Origin: Sedimentibacter sp. MB35-C1 | Lineage (GTDB): Bacteria > Bacillota > Clostridia > Tissierellales > Sedimentibacteraceae | Length of the DNA stretch: 64,000 nucleotides | Direction: 5' to 3' | Assembly: GCF_030913635.1 (NCBI RefSeq) | Contig: NZ_CP133188.1 | Location: forward strand, 992,001 to 1,056,000 | In this document: in pieces, positions 40,601-48,666 of the stretch | Layout of the letters: every line of letters begins with the position of its first letter | Numbering within the stretch: position 1 is the stretch's first letter | The notes under the pieces: generated by a model | What the model was told of the DNA's origin: nothing | Database searches by the model: none | What the model saw: the letters and a program-made list of their open reading frames with translations, nothing else | Program-made: the position numbers and the translations under genes

Positions 40601-43600
40601 ATTCCGTACCGCCGCTAAAGATACTGTTGTCTGCGCAGCTGTCAATTATGCAGGCATTTTCTGCAAGAGCCGATTTAGCTCTGAGCTTGAGAGGTATCGG
40701 AATAAAAGTCAGCAACGGAGTAATAATGGATACGGATATAAAGGTTTTAAACCATGCACAGCTTCAATTTGATTGGTATCCTGATTTTTACTTCATGGCT
40801 TCAATAAGTGTAAATATTTTTGAGATAATCACGGGAGGAGGCTATATTGTAGTTGAAGACGACGGATTCTTTGAATTTTATGTAAATGCTTCTGTCAAGG
40901 TTCCTGATGTAGTACTGTTTATAGGAGGAATGCATCTTGGGAGTGTCTTTCTCGGAGCAAATTCTCAGAGAATATGGGGAGGAATAGAGGTAATAGGAAT
41001 TAATGCAGGGGTATGCTACTACTGGGGTGGAGATCTTGATTTCGGGGTTGGAGAACAAGCTCCTCAGCCATCGTTCCCCGAGCTTTTGGGAGTTGATGAT
41101 ATTCCGGTATATACCGATCCGGAAACAGGAAGGATTCTGTATATGCATGTGGGAACGAATTTTGAGTTTGTGGCACAAGCAGAGCTTGTTGATAACATAG
41201 GCCTTCCTGTGATTTTGATGGATTCAGCTACAGCTGCCAGAGTAAGATCAAAAGCTGACAAAAGTGAGCACATTCTCAATCTCGGAGAGAGACAGGGAGA
41301 AAATGATGCGATACTGTCAATAAACTACAATGCTGATACAAAAGAGCAGGCAAAAGAAATTGCGGAAAAAATAAGTATAACTGATTCAGAATCAAAACCG
41401 TATGGCATAAATATATATAATTCGGAATACGAAGCAGATGCACCTGAAAACAGCGGAGCAAATGCGAATTTAACTTACAATTCCTCAACTGGAAAAGCCG
41501 GCTTGAATATTACATTTACGCACGGGGAGGATTATGATAAGGAATGGAAAATAATCACATCAGATGCACCGGCTGATTTGCTTCTTTACAATGTTCTTCC
41601 CATGGCTGGTATTGATTCCGCAGATGTTTCGGGCTCTGGAAGCAATATAACAGCATCGTGGACGGGGACACAGCTTGAAAAGTTTGAATCATTAAGCTTT
41701 ATGGCGGTTAATAATCCCGCTGATACTGAAGGAACGCTTATTTACAAGACCACTGACAAGAGTGTAATAGCATCAGGTACGGAGAGTTTTGACATTCCTG
41801 ACAGTCTTGAGACAGGAACATATTATTTAAAGTTAACAGGCATAAAAGAAGGAGAGCTTTGTGAGACTGCAATATCTTCCGGAACATTTAGCTTTACAAA
41901 TACCAAGCTTCCGTTGCCACCCGCATCTGTTTCTGCGTCAAATGGAGGAGATTATCAGATTGATGCGGATGTTGAGGAGCCTCAGGGCAGTTTTGAAGGC
42001 TATCTGGTAAATATTTATGAAGAAAATCAAGATAATGAATGGGTGCTCAGCGAAGCAGGAGGCATATCATATGCGAAGGATGCGTCTAAGATGTCGGTTG
42101 GAGGGAGATACAGCTATACTTACGAATCAGAGGATGAAAGCGGAAACACAGTAACAGAAGAAGTTATACGAGGGCTGGAACCGGGGAAATCTTATAAACT
42201 GGGAGTATCTGCTTACAGAGAAGATAATTCGAATCCGGATAAACCTCTTGTATATTATTCCCGAGAAATTATGTCAAACCAGGTGGTGTTGGCAGAGCCT
42301 CAGACTGCGGTTATTGAAATTTCCGCACCGGGAAGCATAGCTGTAGCATATAGTGCAGGTGAATCCGATACTGTATATGTTGATACCTACAGAAGCGGTG
42401 ATATAACATTCAATGTTCAGTCAGACCAGAAGGTTTTCGGAACATGGACTCTTGACGGTGCTGAAAAGGATGACGCTGTGTCGGCCGGTACTGTAAATAA
42501 TTCTGACAGCTGGGAAATTTCTCTTCATGGCCTTGATGACGGAAATCATACACTTGCATTCATTGGAGCCAACCGAGCCGGTGACGGAGTTCTTGTGCAG
42601 AAACGTTTTGCAGTGGATACACTTCCGCCGAGACTGCTGCTAGAAGCTCCATTAAACGGTGGATTCTTTGAAGAGGACGGAAGTGTTGAAATAAAAGGTA
42701 TCACTGATCTGGGCGCAAAAATTACAATAAATAATACAGCATATTCACCTGAAATAAGCAAAGAAGACGGAAGTTTCAGCCAGACTGTCAAACTTGATGC
42801 AGCAGAATTAATTCACGAGGTTGAGATTTCAGTATTTGACGAGACAGGTAATTCCGTATCGGATAGTATTACAGTAATAAACAAGGCGCTGGGCAAAATT
42901 AATAAACTTAAGATTTATGCCGGCGGCTATGATGTTACGAATAAATCGCTGACAGGCGGAGAAGATTTGACATCACAGGAAACAAAGCAGCTTATTTTAA
43001 AAGCTGAAACCTTAGACGGCAGTGAAATTATATTAAATAATTCACCTTTGCTGTCATGGGATGCATATGCAGCTTCCGGAGGTGCTTCAGTTACTGATGA
43101 CGGAGAATTCTCAATGACGGCGGGTGCGCGAGGTATGGTAAAAGGAAGTCTGATGGTTTCCGATGAAGGCAGCATGACTGCAGCGGCTGCGTTTGGATTA
43201 CAAAGTGCAGGAAGTCAAAAGGATGCATCATATTATGCGATCAATGTGGTTCAGCCGATAAAAGGAGGAAGCATAAGTGCATCTCATTCTGCTGCAAAAG
43301 CGGGAACATTGATTACAATAACCGCAGTGCCAGATTCGGTATATGTCTTAAATAGTATTGTTGTAAACAGCGGAACCATAGAAGGGACTGCATTTATAAT
43401 GCCGTCCGGCAATGTTACCGTGACAGCTGAGTTTAAGAAAAAATCAGAAGGAGGAGGTAATCATTCTGAACCCGATAAAACTAAAGAGCAACTTCAAGAA
43501 ACTCCTTATGATGCTTTCACTGACATAAAAAATCACTGGGCATTGGAATACATAAAGGCTGTTGTAGAAAAAGGGTTGTTTAAAGGTGTGTCTGAGAGTC

Positions 43601-44064
43601 TTTTTGCTCCCGATTTTAGCATGACCAGAGGAATGTTTGTTACAGTGCTTGGAAGAATTGATAATGCTGATACCGCAACTATTGAAACATTATTTTCCGA
43701 TGTGGATTCCAGTATGTATTATTCGTCCTACGTGACGTGGGCAGCAGAAAAAGGCATAGTTAAGGGAGCAGACAACAATATGTTCTTGCCTGATGCTCTC
43801 ATAACAAGAGAACAAATATCAGTGCTTTTGTACAGATATGCAGTATATAAAAAGTATATTACAGAAACCGAACAAACAGCAGGCATGGAAATATTCAGCG
43901 ATTACAAACAAATTTCCGCATATGCTGAAGAAGCAATGAAATGGGCCGTGGGCGCCGGAATTATAAAAGGCAGCAATGACGGCGGACTTCATCCTTCAGA
44001 CAATGCAACGAGAGCGGAAGTAGCGGCCATGATTATAAGATTTATAGAAATGTATGAACAGTAG
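37699..44064 (+). CDS. Giant S-layer-anchored surface protein (2121 aa, three SLH domains)
   Basis: The signal peptide ends near residue 28 (AVA). The N-terminal 330 residues (VLNNGFLEVSVSAKNGSFHI..., ISARILMDTALGYQDFAIYEM) form a domain seen in other large clostridial surface proteins, without assigned function. Ig/fibronectin-like regions follow. A Listeria-type B-repeat-like module lies near 1856-1915 (AKAGTLITITAVPDSVY, GNVTVTAEFKKK). Three SLH domains start near residues 1937, 1998 and 2065 (DIKNHWALEYI, FSDVDSSMYYSS, FSDYKQISAYAEEAMKW) and should bind pyruvylated wall polymer. The gene follows the 2639-aa protein gene after 12 bases, with its own GGAGG, so the two are co-expressed. It probably anchors a surface assembly. 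Confidence 0.88.
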   Translation: MKQSFKRVISIVLIVTMLMGYMPLRAVAEQLQEPDEYVLNNGFLEVSVSAKNGSFHIRTADGDKLNKDDNNKNLLFPNDNDNTSFTSFRVRRNGVVKDYIFGGKYSFLGLADRAVTVTQDAAGITAVWGIDDLKFTQRIQLANTGSNNHGMAYISYTAETTGDPADISARILMDTALGYQDFAIYEMSGADNTYTRVEKEAQYSNNDGNLYEKTFFAYDDVNNPTILAYTVNASVNEKECIPEKIAFAHWNNLASSVFDFEPDQEITFTNPNNKKYLTADSAYALYYNVGTISSGLPGTVATYYGVYSNEKVSNKSTVAVNLSSPPSMTLSSDGKTYEGQLDEGNPGDFTIQTYIENYISDTSVRYDKVKVAVYCQTGITPIDDDGVPQTQASYANPYTKEVSDFKVEETKSVSWKFNAAVGDEAEYRKVHFKVYNVSSQVDPTGSGQLLEENLLGEGICYILCPGGDGKLPEIKFTGSSPEIIYNEGTRHLFMSGSNFSMLENKSEYKVIAKPEYANGISYVVPSEQFLIDTEENTIDVVFSEKMNTGNYQLVIDYTDTMKNDISAPAMKFTVSDDKTYRNDGYGVIAIVQKKGTSHTDSMYEIKTFGSESAYDKEKSSIGEVLIELKGEFSPTDQVADDGTVLKYTGVSAGSGKNVMTVNNCIDVENGSVTVTINKYGQEQQEINVDFDAELYTTGARTTIWKGGISALTSIVNGADYELITYNKNGKRPVSPDPMADKESISLIWPSAAGAAQTIAGMIFDFRYGDLGVIKDEGQEVRRVIGFGALLDLSFLIPSNAEKSPVQLDLFDKINLAFLEDNSYTSEHMRSAWEYHKDQVKLDQKADEGQGSIKVKDILFGGEYIGFNTLVELQIPGYTPAMPTMEAKLAINTIGDWEVGVAGKCKFTKLEAEVEINIKGKDGYPVPDKLYFFIKGFKPGVNIDGFGVVWLQGGGGGIDKLYDTIFAADSVPPLKILLSAQLSIMQAFSARADLALSLRGIGIKVSNGVIMDTDIKVLNHAQLQFDWYPDFYFMASISVNIFEIITGGGYIVVEDDGFFEFYVNASVKVPDVVLFIGGMHLGSVFLGANSQRIWGGIEVIGINAGVCYYWGGDLDFGVGEQAPQPSFPELLGVDDIPVYTDPETGRILYMHVGTNFEFVAQAELVDNIGLPVILMDSATAARVRSKADKSEHILNLGERQGENDAILSINYNADTKEQAKEIAEKISITDSESKPYGINIYNSEYEADAPENSGANANLTYNSSTGKAGLNITFTHGEDYDKEWKIITSDAPADLLLYNVLPMAGIDSADVSGSGSNITASWTGTQLEKFESLSFMAVNNPADTEGTLIYKTTDKSVIASGTESFDIPDSLETGTYYLKLTGIKEGELCETAISSGTFSFTNTKLPLPPASVSASNGGDYQIDADVEEPQGSFEGYLVNIYEENQDNEWVLSEAGGISYAKDASKMSVGGRYSYTYESEDESGNTVTEEVIRGLEPGKSYKLGVSAYREDNSNPDKPLVYYSREIMSNQVVLAEPQTAVIEISAPGSIAVAYSAGESDTVYVDTYRSGDITFNVQSDQKVFGTWTLDGAEKDDAVSAGTVNNSDSWEISLHGLDDGNHTLAFIGANRAGDGVLVQKRFAVDTLPPRLLLEAPLNGGFFEEDGSVEIKGITDLGAKITINNTAYSPEISKEDGSFSQTVKLDAAELIHEVEISVFDETGNSVSDSITVINKALGKINKLKIYAGGYDVTNKSLTGGEDLTSQETKQLILKAETLDGSEIILNNSPLLSWDAYAASGGASVTDDGEFSMTAGARGMVKGSLMVSDEGSMTAAAAFGLQSAGSQKDASYYAINVVQPIKGGSISASHSAAKAGTLITITAVPDSVYVLNSIVVNSGTIEGTAFIMPSGNVTVTAEFKKKSEGGGNHSEPDKTKEQLQETPYDAFTDIKNHWALEYIKAVVEKGLFKGVSESLFAPDFSMTRGMFVTVLGRIDNADTATIETLFSDVDSSMYYSSYVTWAAEKGIVKGADNNMFLPDALITREQISVLLYRYAVYKKYITETEQTAGMEIFSDYKQISAYAEEAMKWAVGAGIIKGSNDGGLHPSDNATRAEVAAMIIRFIEMYEQ

Positions 44065-44071
44065 TCAGCCA

Positions 44072-44097
44072 GGGCACTGTCGTATGCGACGGTGCCC
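44072..44097 (+). other. GC-rich intercistronic hairpin
   Basis: GGGCACTGTCG and CGACGGTGCCC form an 11-bp stem (one G-U pair) with a TATG loop between the SLH-protein stop and the protease start. No T-run follows, so it is not an ordinary terminator. It may protect the upstream mRNA end or lower protease expression. Confidence 0.75.
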
Positions 44098-44115
44098 AAG
44101 TAGAGGAATATAAAA

Positions 44116-45015
44116 ATGAGAAGCTTTATTTTAATATTAGCTGCAATTGCTTTAAATATTAACTCCTTGTATGCAGCGCCGGAAGAAATGCCTGACGGTT
44201 CCGGAGTAGGCATTGCCGTAATAGACACGGGAGTTATGGCTGAATATGCAGCGGATATGAAGGATCATATTGAAGAAGGCATGAACTATGTTTTTCCTGA
44301 GGATGATACTGATGATAAAATCGGCCACGGAACCAGAGTTGTTTCCATTATCATAGGAGCTGAAGCCAAAGGCAGTGTTGTAATGGGAACAGCTTCGGGG
44401 GGGATAGTGGTTCCTTTGGTATATCAGTCAAGGTATTCTTCCGGAGTAGTTGTGAACGGAGGAACGGAGCTTCTTGCAAAAGCAATTACTGATTCAGTAG
44501 ATATTTACGGATGCAGAGTCTTGTGCATAAGTTCAGGCACAGCGGAGGATAGTGAGGTATTGAGAAAAGCCGTTGCTCATGCCGAGGAAAACGGAGCTGT
44601 TATTGTCGCTGCTGTGGGCAATGATAATCTCAAATATCCAGACAAGGTATACTATCCTGCCGCATATGAAACAGTGATAGGAATAGGAGCAATAGATAAG
44701 AAAAATGCTGCTGCGGATTTTTCTCAAAGAAACGGAGTGTTTGCAGTGGAAGAAGGCAAGGATGTTGCTGCTTTGTCATCCAGCGGAGAAGTTAAAAAAT
44801 ATTCGGGAACATCATATGCAAATGCCCGTGCGGCCGGAATAATAGCAGGGCTGCTTTCTCGGTATTCTGGCAGCACACCGGAGGAAATTCGTTCGGCTAT
44901 AGCTATGTCAGCCTATGATTTGGGAGAACAGGGTTATGATGATGACTACGGGTGGGGAAAAATAAACATTTTTGGTGCAATCGAAATTTTACAAAAATTT
45001 TCGGTTAAAAAATAA
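44116..45015 (+). CDS. Small secreted subtilisin-like serine protease (S8)
   Basis: The 299-residue protein has a signal peptide (about 1-21, ending LYAA). The catalytic triad is visible as Asp in IAVIDTGV, His in GHGTRVVSII and Ser in GTSYANARAAG, with the oxyanion Asn in AAVGNDN. Only about 14 residues separate the signal peptide from the catalytic core, so the usual I9 propeptide of about 70-80 residues is absent. The ATG follows AGAGGAA. It sits 51 bases after the giant SLH protein gene, across a hairpin, so it is probably part of the same operon and may process the giant proteins. This is inference from position. Confidence 0.9.
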   Translation: MRSFILILAAIALNINSLYAAPEEMPDGSGVGIAVIDTGVMAEYAADMKDHIEEGMNYVFPEDDTDDKIGHGTRVVSIIIGAEAKGSVVMGTASGGIVVPLVYQSRYSSGVVVNGGTELLAKAITDSVDIYGCRVLCISSGTAEDSEVLRKAVAHAEENGAVIVAAVGNDNLKYPDKVYYPAAYETVIGIGAIDKKNAAADFSQRNGVFAVEEGKDVAALSSSGEVKKYSGTSYANARAAGIIAGLLSRYSGSTPEEIRSAIAMSAYDLGEQGYDDDYGWGKINIFGAIEILQKFSVKK

Positions 45016-45032
45016 AATATTAAATTTTAACG

Positions 45033-45079
45033 AAAATACGATATCTTTGAACTAATAAACAGTCAGCTATCGTATTTTT
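45033..45079 (+). terminator. Terminator of the surface-protein operon
   Basis: AAAATACGATA (45033-45043) pairs with TATCGTATTTT (45068-45078), followed by T-rich sequence. Confidence 0.85.
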
Positions 45080-45199
45080 GTTTGTCATTTAAACTTCAAA
45101 TATATAGCTGAATATTTTATATCTATATTTTTTATTGATTATAAATGCTAATTACAATATAATTAATTTAATAAACTAAACCAATAAAGAGGTTTTCAA

Positions 45200-46600
45200 A
45201 TGATAAAACTTAAAATAAAGGATGCTGCGGATATTTTAAAAGCAGAGATTACAGGCAGTTTTGATTATGACAGAGTTATATGCGGAGTAAGTATAGATTC
45301 GAGAAATGTGTGCGAAAATAATTTGTTTGTACCTATTAAAGGAATGACTGTGAATGGTCATACATACATTAATGATGCAGTTAAAAATGGTGCTTCGGCA
45401 GCTTTGTGGAACAAGAGCGAACCAAACCCTCCCGAGGATATTGCGGTGATTCTGGTTGATGATACAGTAAAGGCTTTACAGGAGCTTGCTTTTGCATATA
45501 GGAACGAATTAAAAGCGAAAATAGTTGGAGTTACCGGAAGTAACGGTAAGACATCTACAAAAGATATAACGGCAAGTATTCTGTCTCAAAGATTTAAGAC
45601 TCAAAAAACCATTGGTAATTACAATACGGAGATAGGTGTTCCGTATACGCTTCTGAGTTTGGATGAGGACTGTGAGGCGGCAGTTATTGAAATGGGCATG
45701 GAAAGAAAGGGAGAGATAGATTTTCTAACAAAGCTTGTTCAGCCTGATGTTGGCATTATAACCAGTGTCGGTCTTGTACATATAGATAACTTTCCTTCTA
45801 TTGAAGAAATTGCAAAAACCAAGCTTGAAATAGTGAACGGTATAAAAGATAATGGACTGTTCATTTATTTTGGAGACGACCCTTTGATTGAAAGCACTGT
45901 CAGACAGACTGAAATAAGGGACAGCATAAGAAAGCAGACCTTCGGTACCGATAAAAATAATACATTATATTTGAAGGAATTCAGTGAAAGCATAGATGGA
46001 ATAAAATTTAAAGTAAATGATGAAGGCTTTGGAGAGCTTTATGCGGATATGCTCGGAAAGCATCAAGCGTTAAATTCAATGGCTGCAATACTTGCCGCAA
46101 AAGAATTTGGAATGACACCTGAGGAAATACGCCAGGGGCTTTTAAAAATAGAAAAAACAGGGCTTAGAAATGAAATTATTAAAATAAACAGCTGCACAAT
46201 ACTTAATGACTGCTACAAATCGAACCCGGTAAGTATTTCAGCGGCTCTTGATATATTTGAGCTTATAGAATCTCATAAGAAAATAGCTGTGCTGGGGGAC
46301 ATGCTGGGATATAGAGAAATGAGTCATGACATGCACTATACAGTTGGCAGGGATTTGGTTTCACATCACATTGACGAACTCATTACAATAGGGCGTGAAG
46401 CAAAGTTTATAGCAAAAGGAGCAAGAGAAAATACTAATATACAAAGTATAGTCGAGTTTGATACCAAGGAAGAAGCTTCTGAACACTTAAAAAAATATTT
46501 GAATGAAGACTGTTCAATTTTGGTTAAGGGATCCAGATTTTTAAAACTTGAGTATATAGCAAGCACACTAAAGAATTGGAGGGAAACAAATGAAAACTAA
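45200..46600 (+). CDS. murF: UDP-N-acetylmuramoyl-tripeptide--D-alanyl-D-alanine ligase
   Basis: The 466-residue ligase adds the terminal D-Ala-D-X dipeptide to the peptidoglycan precursor in the cytoplasm. The N-terminal UDP-binding domain shows GVSIDSRNV and LFVPIKG. The ATP site reads GVTGSNGKTSTKDI near residue 113, followed by NYNTEIGVPYTLL, a MurF hallmark. The C-terminal domain has ILNDCYKSNPVSISAAL. The start follows GAGGTTTTCAA. Its last 11 bases overlap the ddl-type gene, so the enzyme that makes the dipeptide and the one that uses it are translationally coupled. Confidence 0.96.
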   Translation: MIKLKIKDAADILKAEITGSFDYDRVICGVSIDSRNVCENNLFVPIKGMTVNGHTYINDAVKNGASAALWNKSEPNPPEDIAVILVDDTVKALQELAFAYRNELKAKIVGVTGSNGKTSTKDITASILSQRFKTQKTIGNYNTEIGVPYTLLSLDEDCEAAVIEMGMERKGEIDFLTKLVQPDVGIITSVGLVHIDNFPSIEEIAKTKLEIVNGIKDNGLFIYFGDDPLIESTVRQTEIRDSIRKQTFGTDKNNTLYLKEFSESIDGIKFKVNDEGFGELYADMLGKHQALNSMAAILAAKEFGMTPEEIRQGLLKIEKTGLRNEIIKINSCTILNDCYKSNPVSISAALDIFELIESHKKIAVLGDMLGYREMSHDMHYTVGRDLVSHHIDELITIGREAKFIAKGARENTNIQSIVEFDTKEEASEHLKKYLNEDCSILVKGSRFLKLEYIASTLKNWRETNEN

Positions 46601-47645
46601 ATTAGCAATATTGTTTGGAGGTAAATCCGATGAATACTCGGTTTCATTGCACTCTGCTGCTGCAATAATCAACAATGTCCCTGACGAGATGTTTGATGTC
46701 ACCCTTGTTGGGATAACACAGGAGGGTCGATGGCTTTTGTATGAGGGTTCTTCTGACAGAATAAACGATGACTCATGGCACAAGGGTGATTTAAGACCTG
46801 TACTTCTCAGCATGGGCAATGAATTTAGAGGACTGATAAAGCTTAATTCCAACAATACATTTGAAAAAATAGAGATAGACTGCATCTTCCCAGTTCTTCA
46901 CGGAAGAAACGGCGAAGACGGAACAATTCAGGGACTTTGTCAAATGACGGGAATTCCTTTTGTAGGGTGCAATATGACTTCGTCCGCTGTGTGCATGGAT
47001 AAGGAATTTACTCATATTGTTTGTGAAAACGCTGGAATTGCAACAGCGCCGTATATATCGGCCGTAAATTCAAGCAAACTTAATATAAAGAAGCTTTATG
47101 AAGAGGCATATGAAAAACTTTCTGTTCCTATGTTCATAAAACCTGCAAACAATGGCTCATCTCTTGGAATAAGCAAAGTTAGGAATTATGATGAATTTGA
47201 AAAGGGTGTTATGGAAGCATTTGAATATGATAATAAGCTTATAATAGAAAAAATGATCGATGGATTTGAAATAGGTTGTGCTGTAGTAGGGAATGAGGAT
47301 TTGATAATTGGTGAAGTTGATGAAATAGAAACAAAGAATGACTTTTTTGATTATGTTGAAAAGTATAGTCAGCATAATTCAAAAATATATTGTCCCGCAA
47401 GAATCAGCGACGAACTTAAAATACAAGCTAAACAGATTGCAGAAAAAACGTACATTGCACTGGGCTGTAAAGGAATGTCAAGAGTTGATATGTTTGTTAC
47501 GCCGGAAAATCAAATTTATCTTAACGAAATCAATACGATACCGGGTTTAACTGACCTGAGCAGGTATCCGTCAATGCTTAAGAAAATAGGTATAGAATAT
47601 AAAGACCTGATTGTAAAACTGGTGGAACTTGCAATGGAACAATAA
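46590..47645 (+). CDS. D-alanine--D-alanine (or D-serine) ligase, VanC/VanG-like
   Basis: The 351-residue ATP-grasp ligase begins LAILFGGKSDEYSVSLHSAA. Housekeeping Ddl proteins usually read EHxVS there, while the D-Ala-D-Ser ligases VanC and VanG read EYxVS. The omega-loop is FFDYVEKYSQ, which keeps the Tyr and Lys of D-Ala- and D-Ser-type ligases and lacks the His of D-Ala-D-Lac ligases. The C-terminal block LNEINTIPGLTDLSRYPSM holds metal ligands. The start lies within the murF end, behind GGAGGG. No vanT racemase or vanXY peptidase is adjacent, so it may simply be the chromosomal Ddl of a VanG-like lineage. Function as the murF partner is firm; the second substrate is open. Confidence 0.88.
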   Translation: MKTKLAILFGGKSDEYSVSLHSAAAIINNVPDEMFDVTLVGITQEGRWLLYEGSSDRINDDSWHKGDLRPVLLSMGNEFRGLIKLNSNNTFEKIEIDCIFPVLHGRNGEDGTIQGLCQMTGIPFVGCNMTSSAVCMDKEFTHIVCENAGIATAPYISAVNSSKLNIKKLYEEAYEKLSVPMFIKPANNGSSLGISKVRNYDEFEKGVMEAFEYDNKLIIEKMIDGFEIGCAVVGNEDLIIGEVDEIETKNDFFDYVEKYSQHNSKIYCPARISDELKIQAKQIAEKTYIALGCKGMSRVDMFVTPENQIYLNEINTIPGLTDLSRYPSMLKKIGIEYKDLIVKLVELAMEQ

Positions 47646-47658
47646 CAAAAAATATGAA

Positions 47659-47715
47659 AAAGGAGATTTTTAACAGGTTACCGCACTGAACTGCGGACTG
47701 TTGAAAATCTCCTTT
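47659..47715. terminator. Bidirectional terminator with nested hairpin
   Basis: AAAGGAGATTTTTAACAG pairs over 18 positions (one wobble) with CTGTTGAAAATCTCCTTT. CCGCA/TGCGG forms a second stem in the loop. It separates the convergent ddl and beta-keto-acid cleavage enzyme genes. Confidence 0.9.
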
Positions 47716-47728
47716 ATTTATAATTCTG

Positions 47729-48541
47729 CTAGCGCAGTCCTAGTATAACTCTTGCTTCATCCGGAGTAGCTACTTCTCTTCCGAATTCTTTTGAAAGACG
47801 TGCAAGTCTTTCTACCAGTTGGGCATTTGATTTTGCCAGCACACCTTTTGAATAATATATATTGTCTTCAAAGCCTGTTCTTGCGTGTCCGCCAAGCATT
47901 ATGGCGGCCATATTCAATGGAAGCTGGTATCTCCCAACGCCTGCAACGGTCCATGTTGATCCTGTAGGAACAGAATCTATCATGTACAACAAATCTCTCA
48001 ATTCTCCACCCATTGCTCCGGGGACTCCCAACACAAAGTCAAAGTGCATCGGAGTATTTATCAATCCTTTTTTACCAAAGCGGACTGCCGTATCAACCAT
48101 TCCTTTTTCAAAGCATTCAAGCTCAGGCTTAACTCCAAGTTCATTCATTCTTTTTGCAAATAATCTTATGTTTTCCTCTGTGTTCATAAACACATCATCA
48201 CCAAAATTGCATGTTCCCATACTCAATGTTGCCATTTCAGGCTTAAGTTCTATGGGCTGCATTCTTTGCTGAGGAGTATGCCATACTGCTCCACCAGTTG
48301 AAGGCTGGAATATAATGTTGCATTTGGCTTCGATTTTTTCCTTTATTTCCTTATAAACTTCATAATCCTGTGTCGGATTGCCTTCCTTGTCTCTGGCATG
48401 GACATGCACCATTGATGCGCCTGCCTTATAGCATTCATAGGCTGCTTCGGCAATTTCATCCGGTGTAAGAGGAAGATTGGGTTGTTGTTCTCTTGTTACT
48501 TCTGCTCCTGTTAAGCATGCAGTAATAATTAATTTTTCCAT
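47729..48541 (-). CDS. kce: Beta-keto-acid cleavage enzyme (BKACE), probably 3-keto-5-aminohexanoate cleavage enzyme
   Basis: The 270-residue protein has the Kce pattern. Glu14 (TGAEVT), the metal-binding His46 and His48 (MVHVHARD), the IIFQPSTGGAV strand, ELKPEMATLSMGTCNFG, MHFDFVLGVPG, TVAGVGRYQ and GFEDNIYY are all present. A start at 48553 is possible, but GGAGGGTATA precedes the ATG at 48541, and that start gives the family residue numbering. Kce cleaves a beta-keto acid with acetyl-CoA into acetoacetate and a beta-amino-acyl-CoA in lysine fermentation. The other lysine-fermentation genes are not adjacent, so another beta-keto acid is possible. The aldehyde dehydrogenase gene lies 125 bases upstream on the same strand. 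Confidence 0.87.
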   Translation of the reverse strand: MEKLIITACLTGAEVTREQQPNLPLTPDEIAEAAYECYKAGASMVHVHARDKEGNPTQDYEVYKEIKEKIEAKCNIIFQPSTGGAVWHTPQQRMQPIELKPEMATLSMGTCNFGDDVFMNTEENIRLFAKRMNELGVKPELECFEKGMVDTAVRFGKKGLINTPMHFDFVLGVPGAMGGELRDLLYMIDSVPTGSTWTVAGVGRYQLPLNMAAIMLGGHARTGFEDNIYYSKGVLAKSNAQLVERLARLSKEFGREVATPDEARVILGLR

Positions 48542-48666
48542 TATACCCTCCATAATTATAATTCTTTGCCTTATATTATTTTACAATATCTGCCTCATAT
48601 AGTCAATTGGTACTGAAATAATTATTAAATTAGAAATTCTCTGCGAATGTACTAATATTGTCGGAA

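Noticed and set aside
47671-47700. T-box-like GGTTACCGC before the convergent terminator
   Set aside because: It is only the loop of the ddl terminator; there is no specifier stem or downstream aminoacyl-tRNA gene on that strand.
47862-48272. A 136-codon plus-strand open frame opposite the BKACE gene
   Set aside because: Antisense to a gene with all family motifs; no ribosome-binding site.
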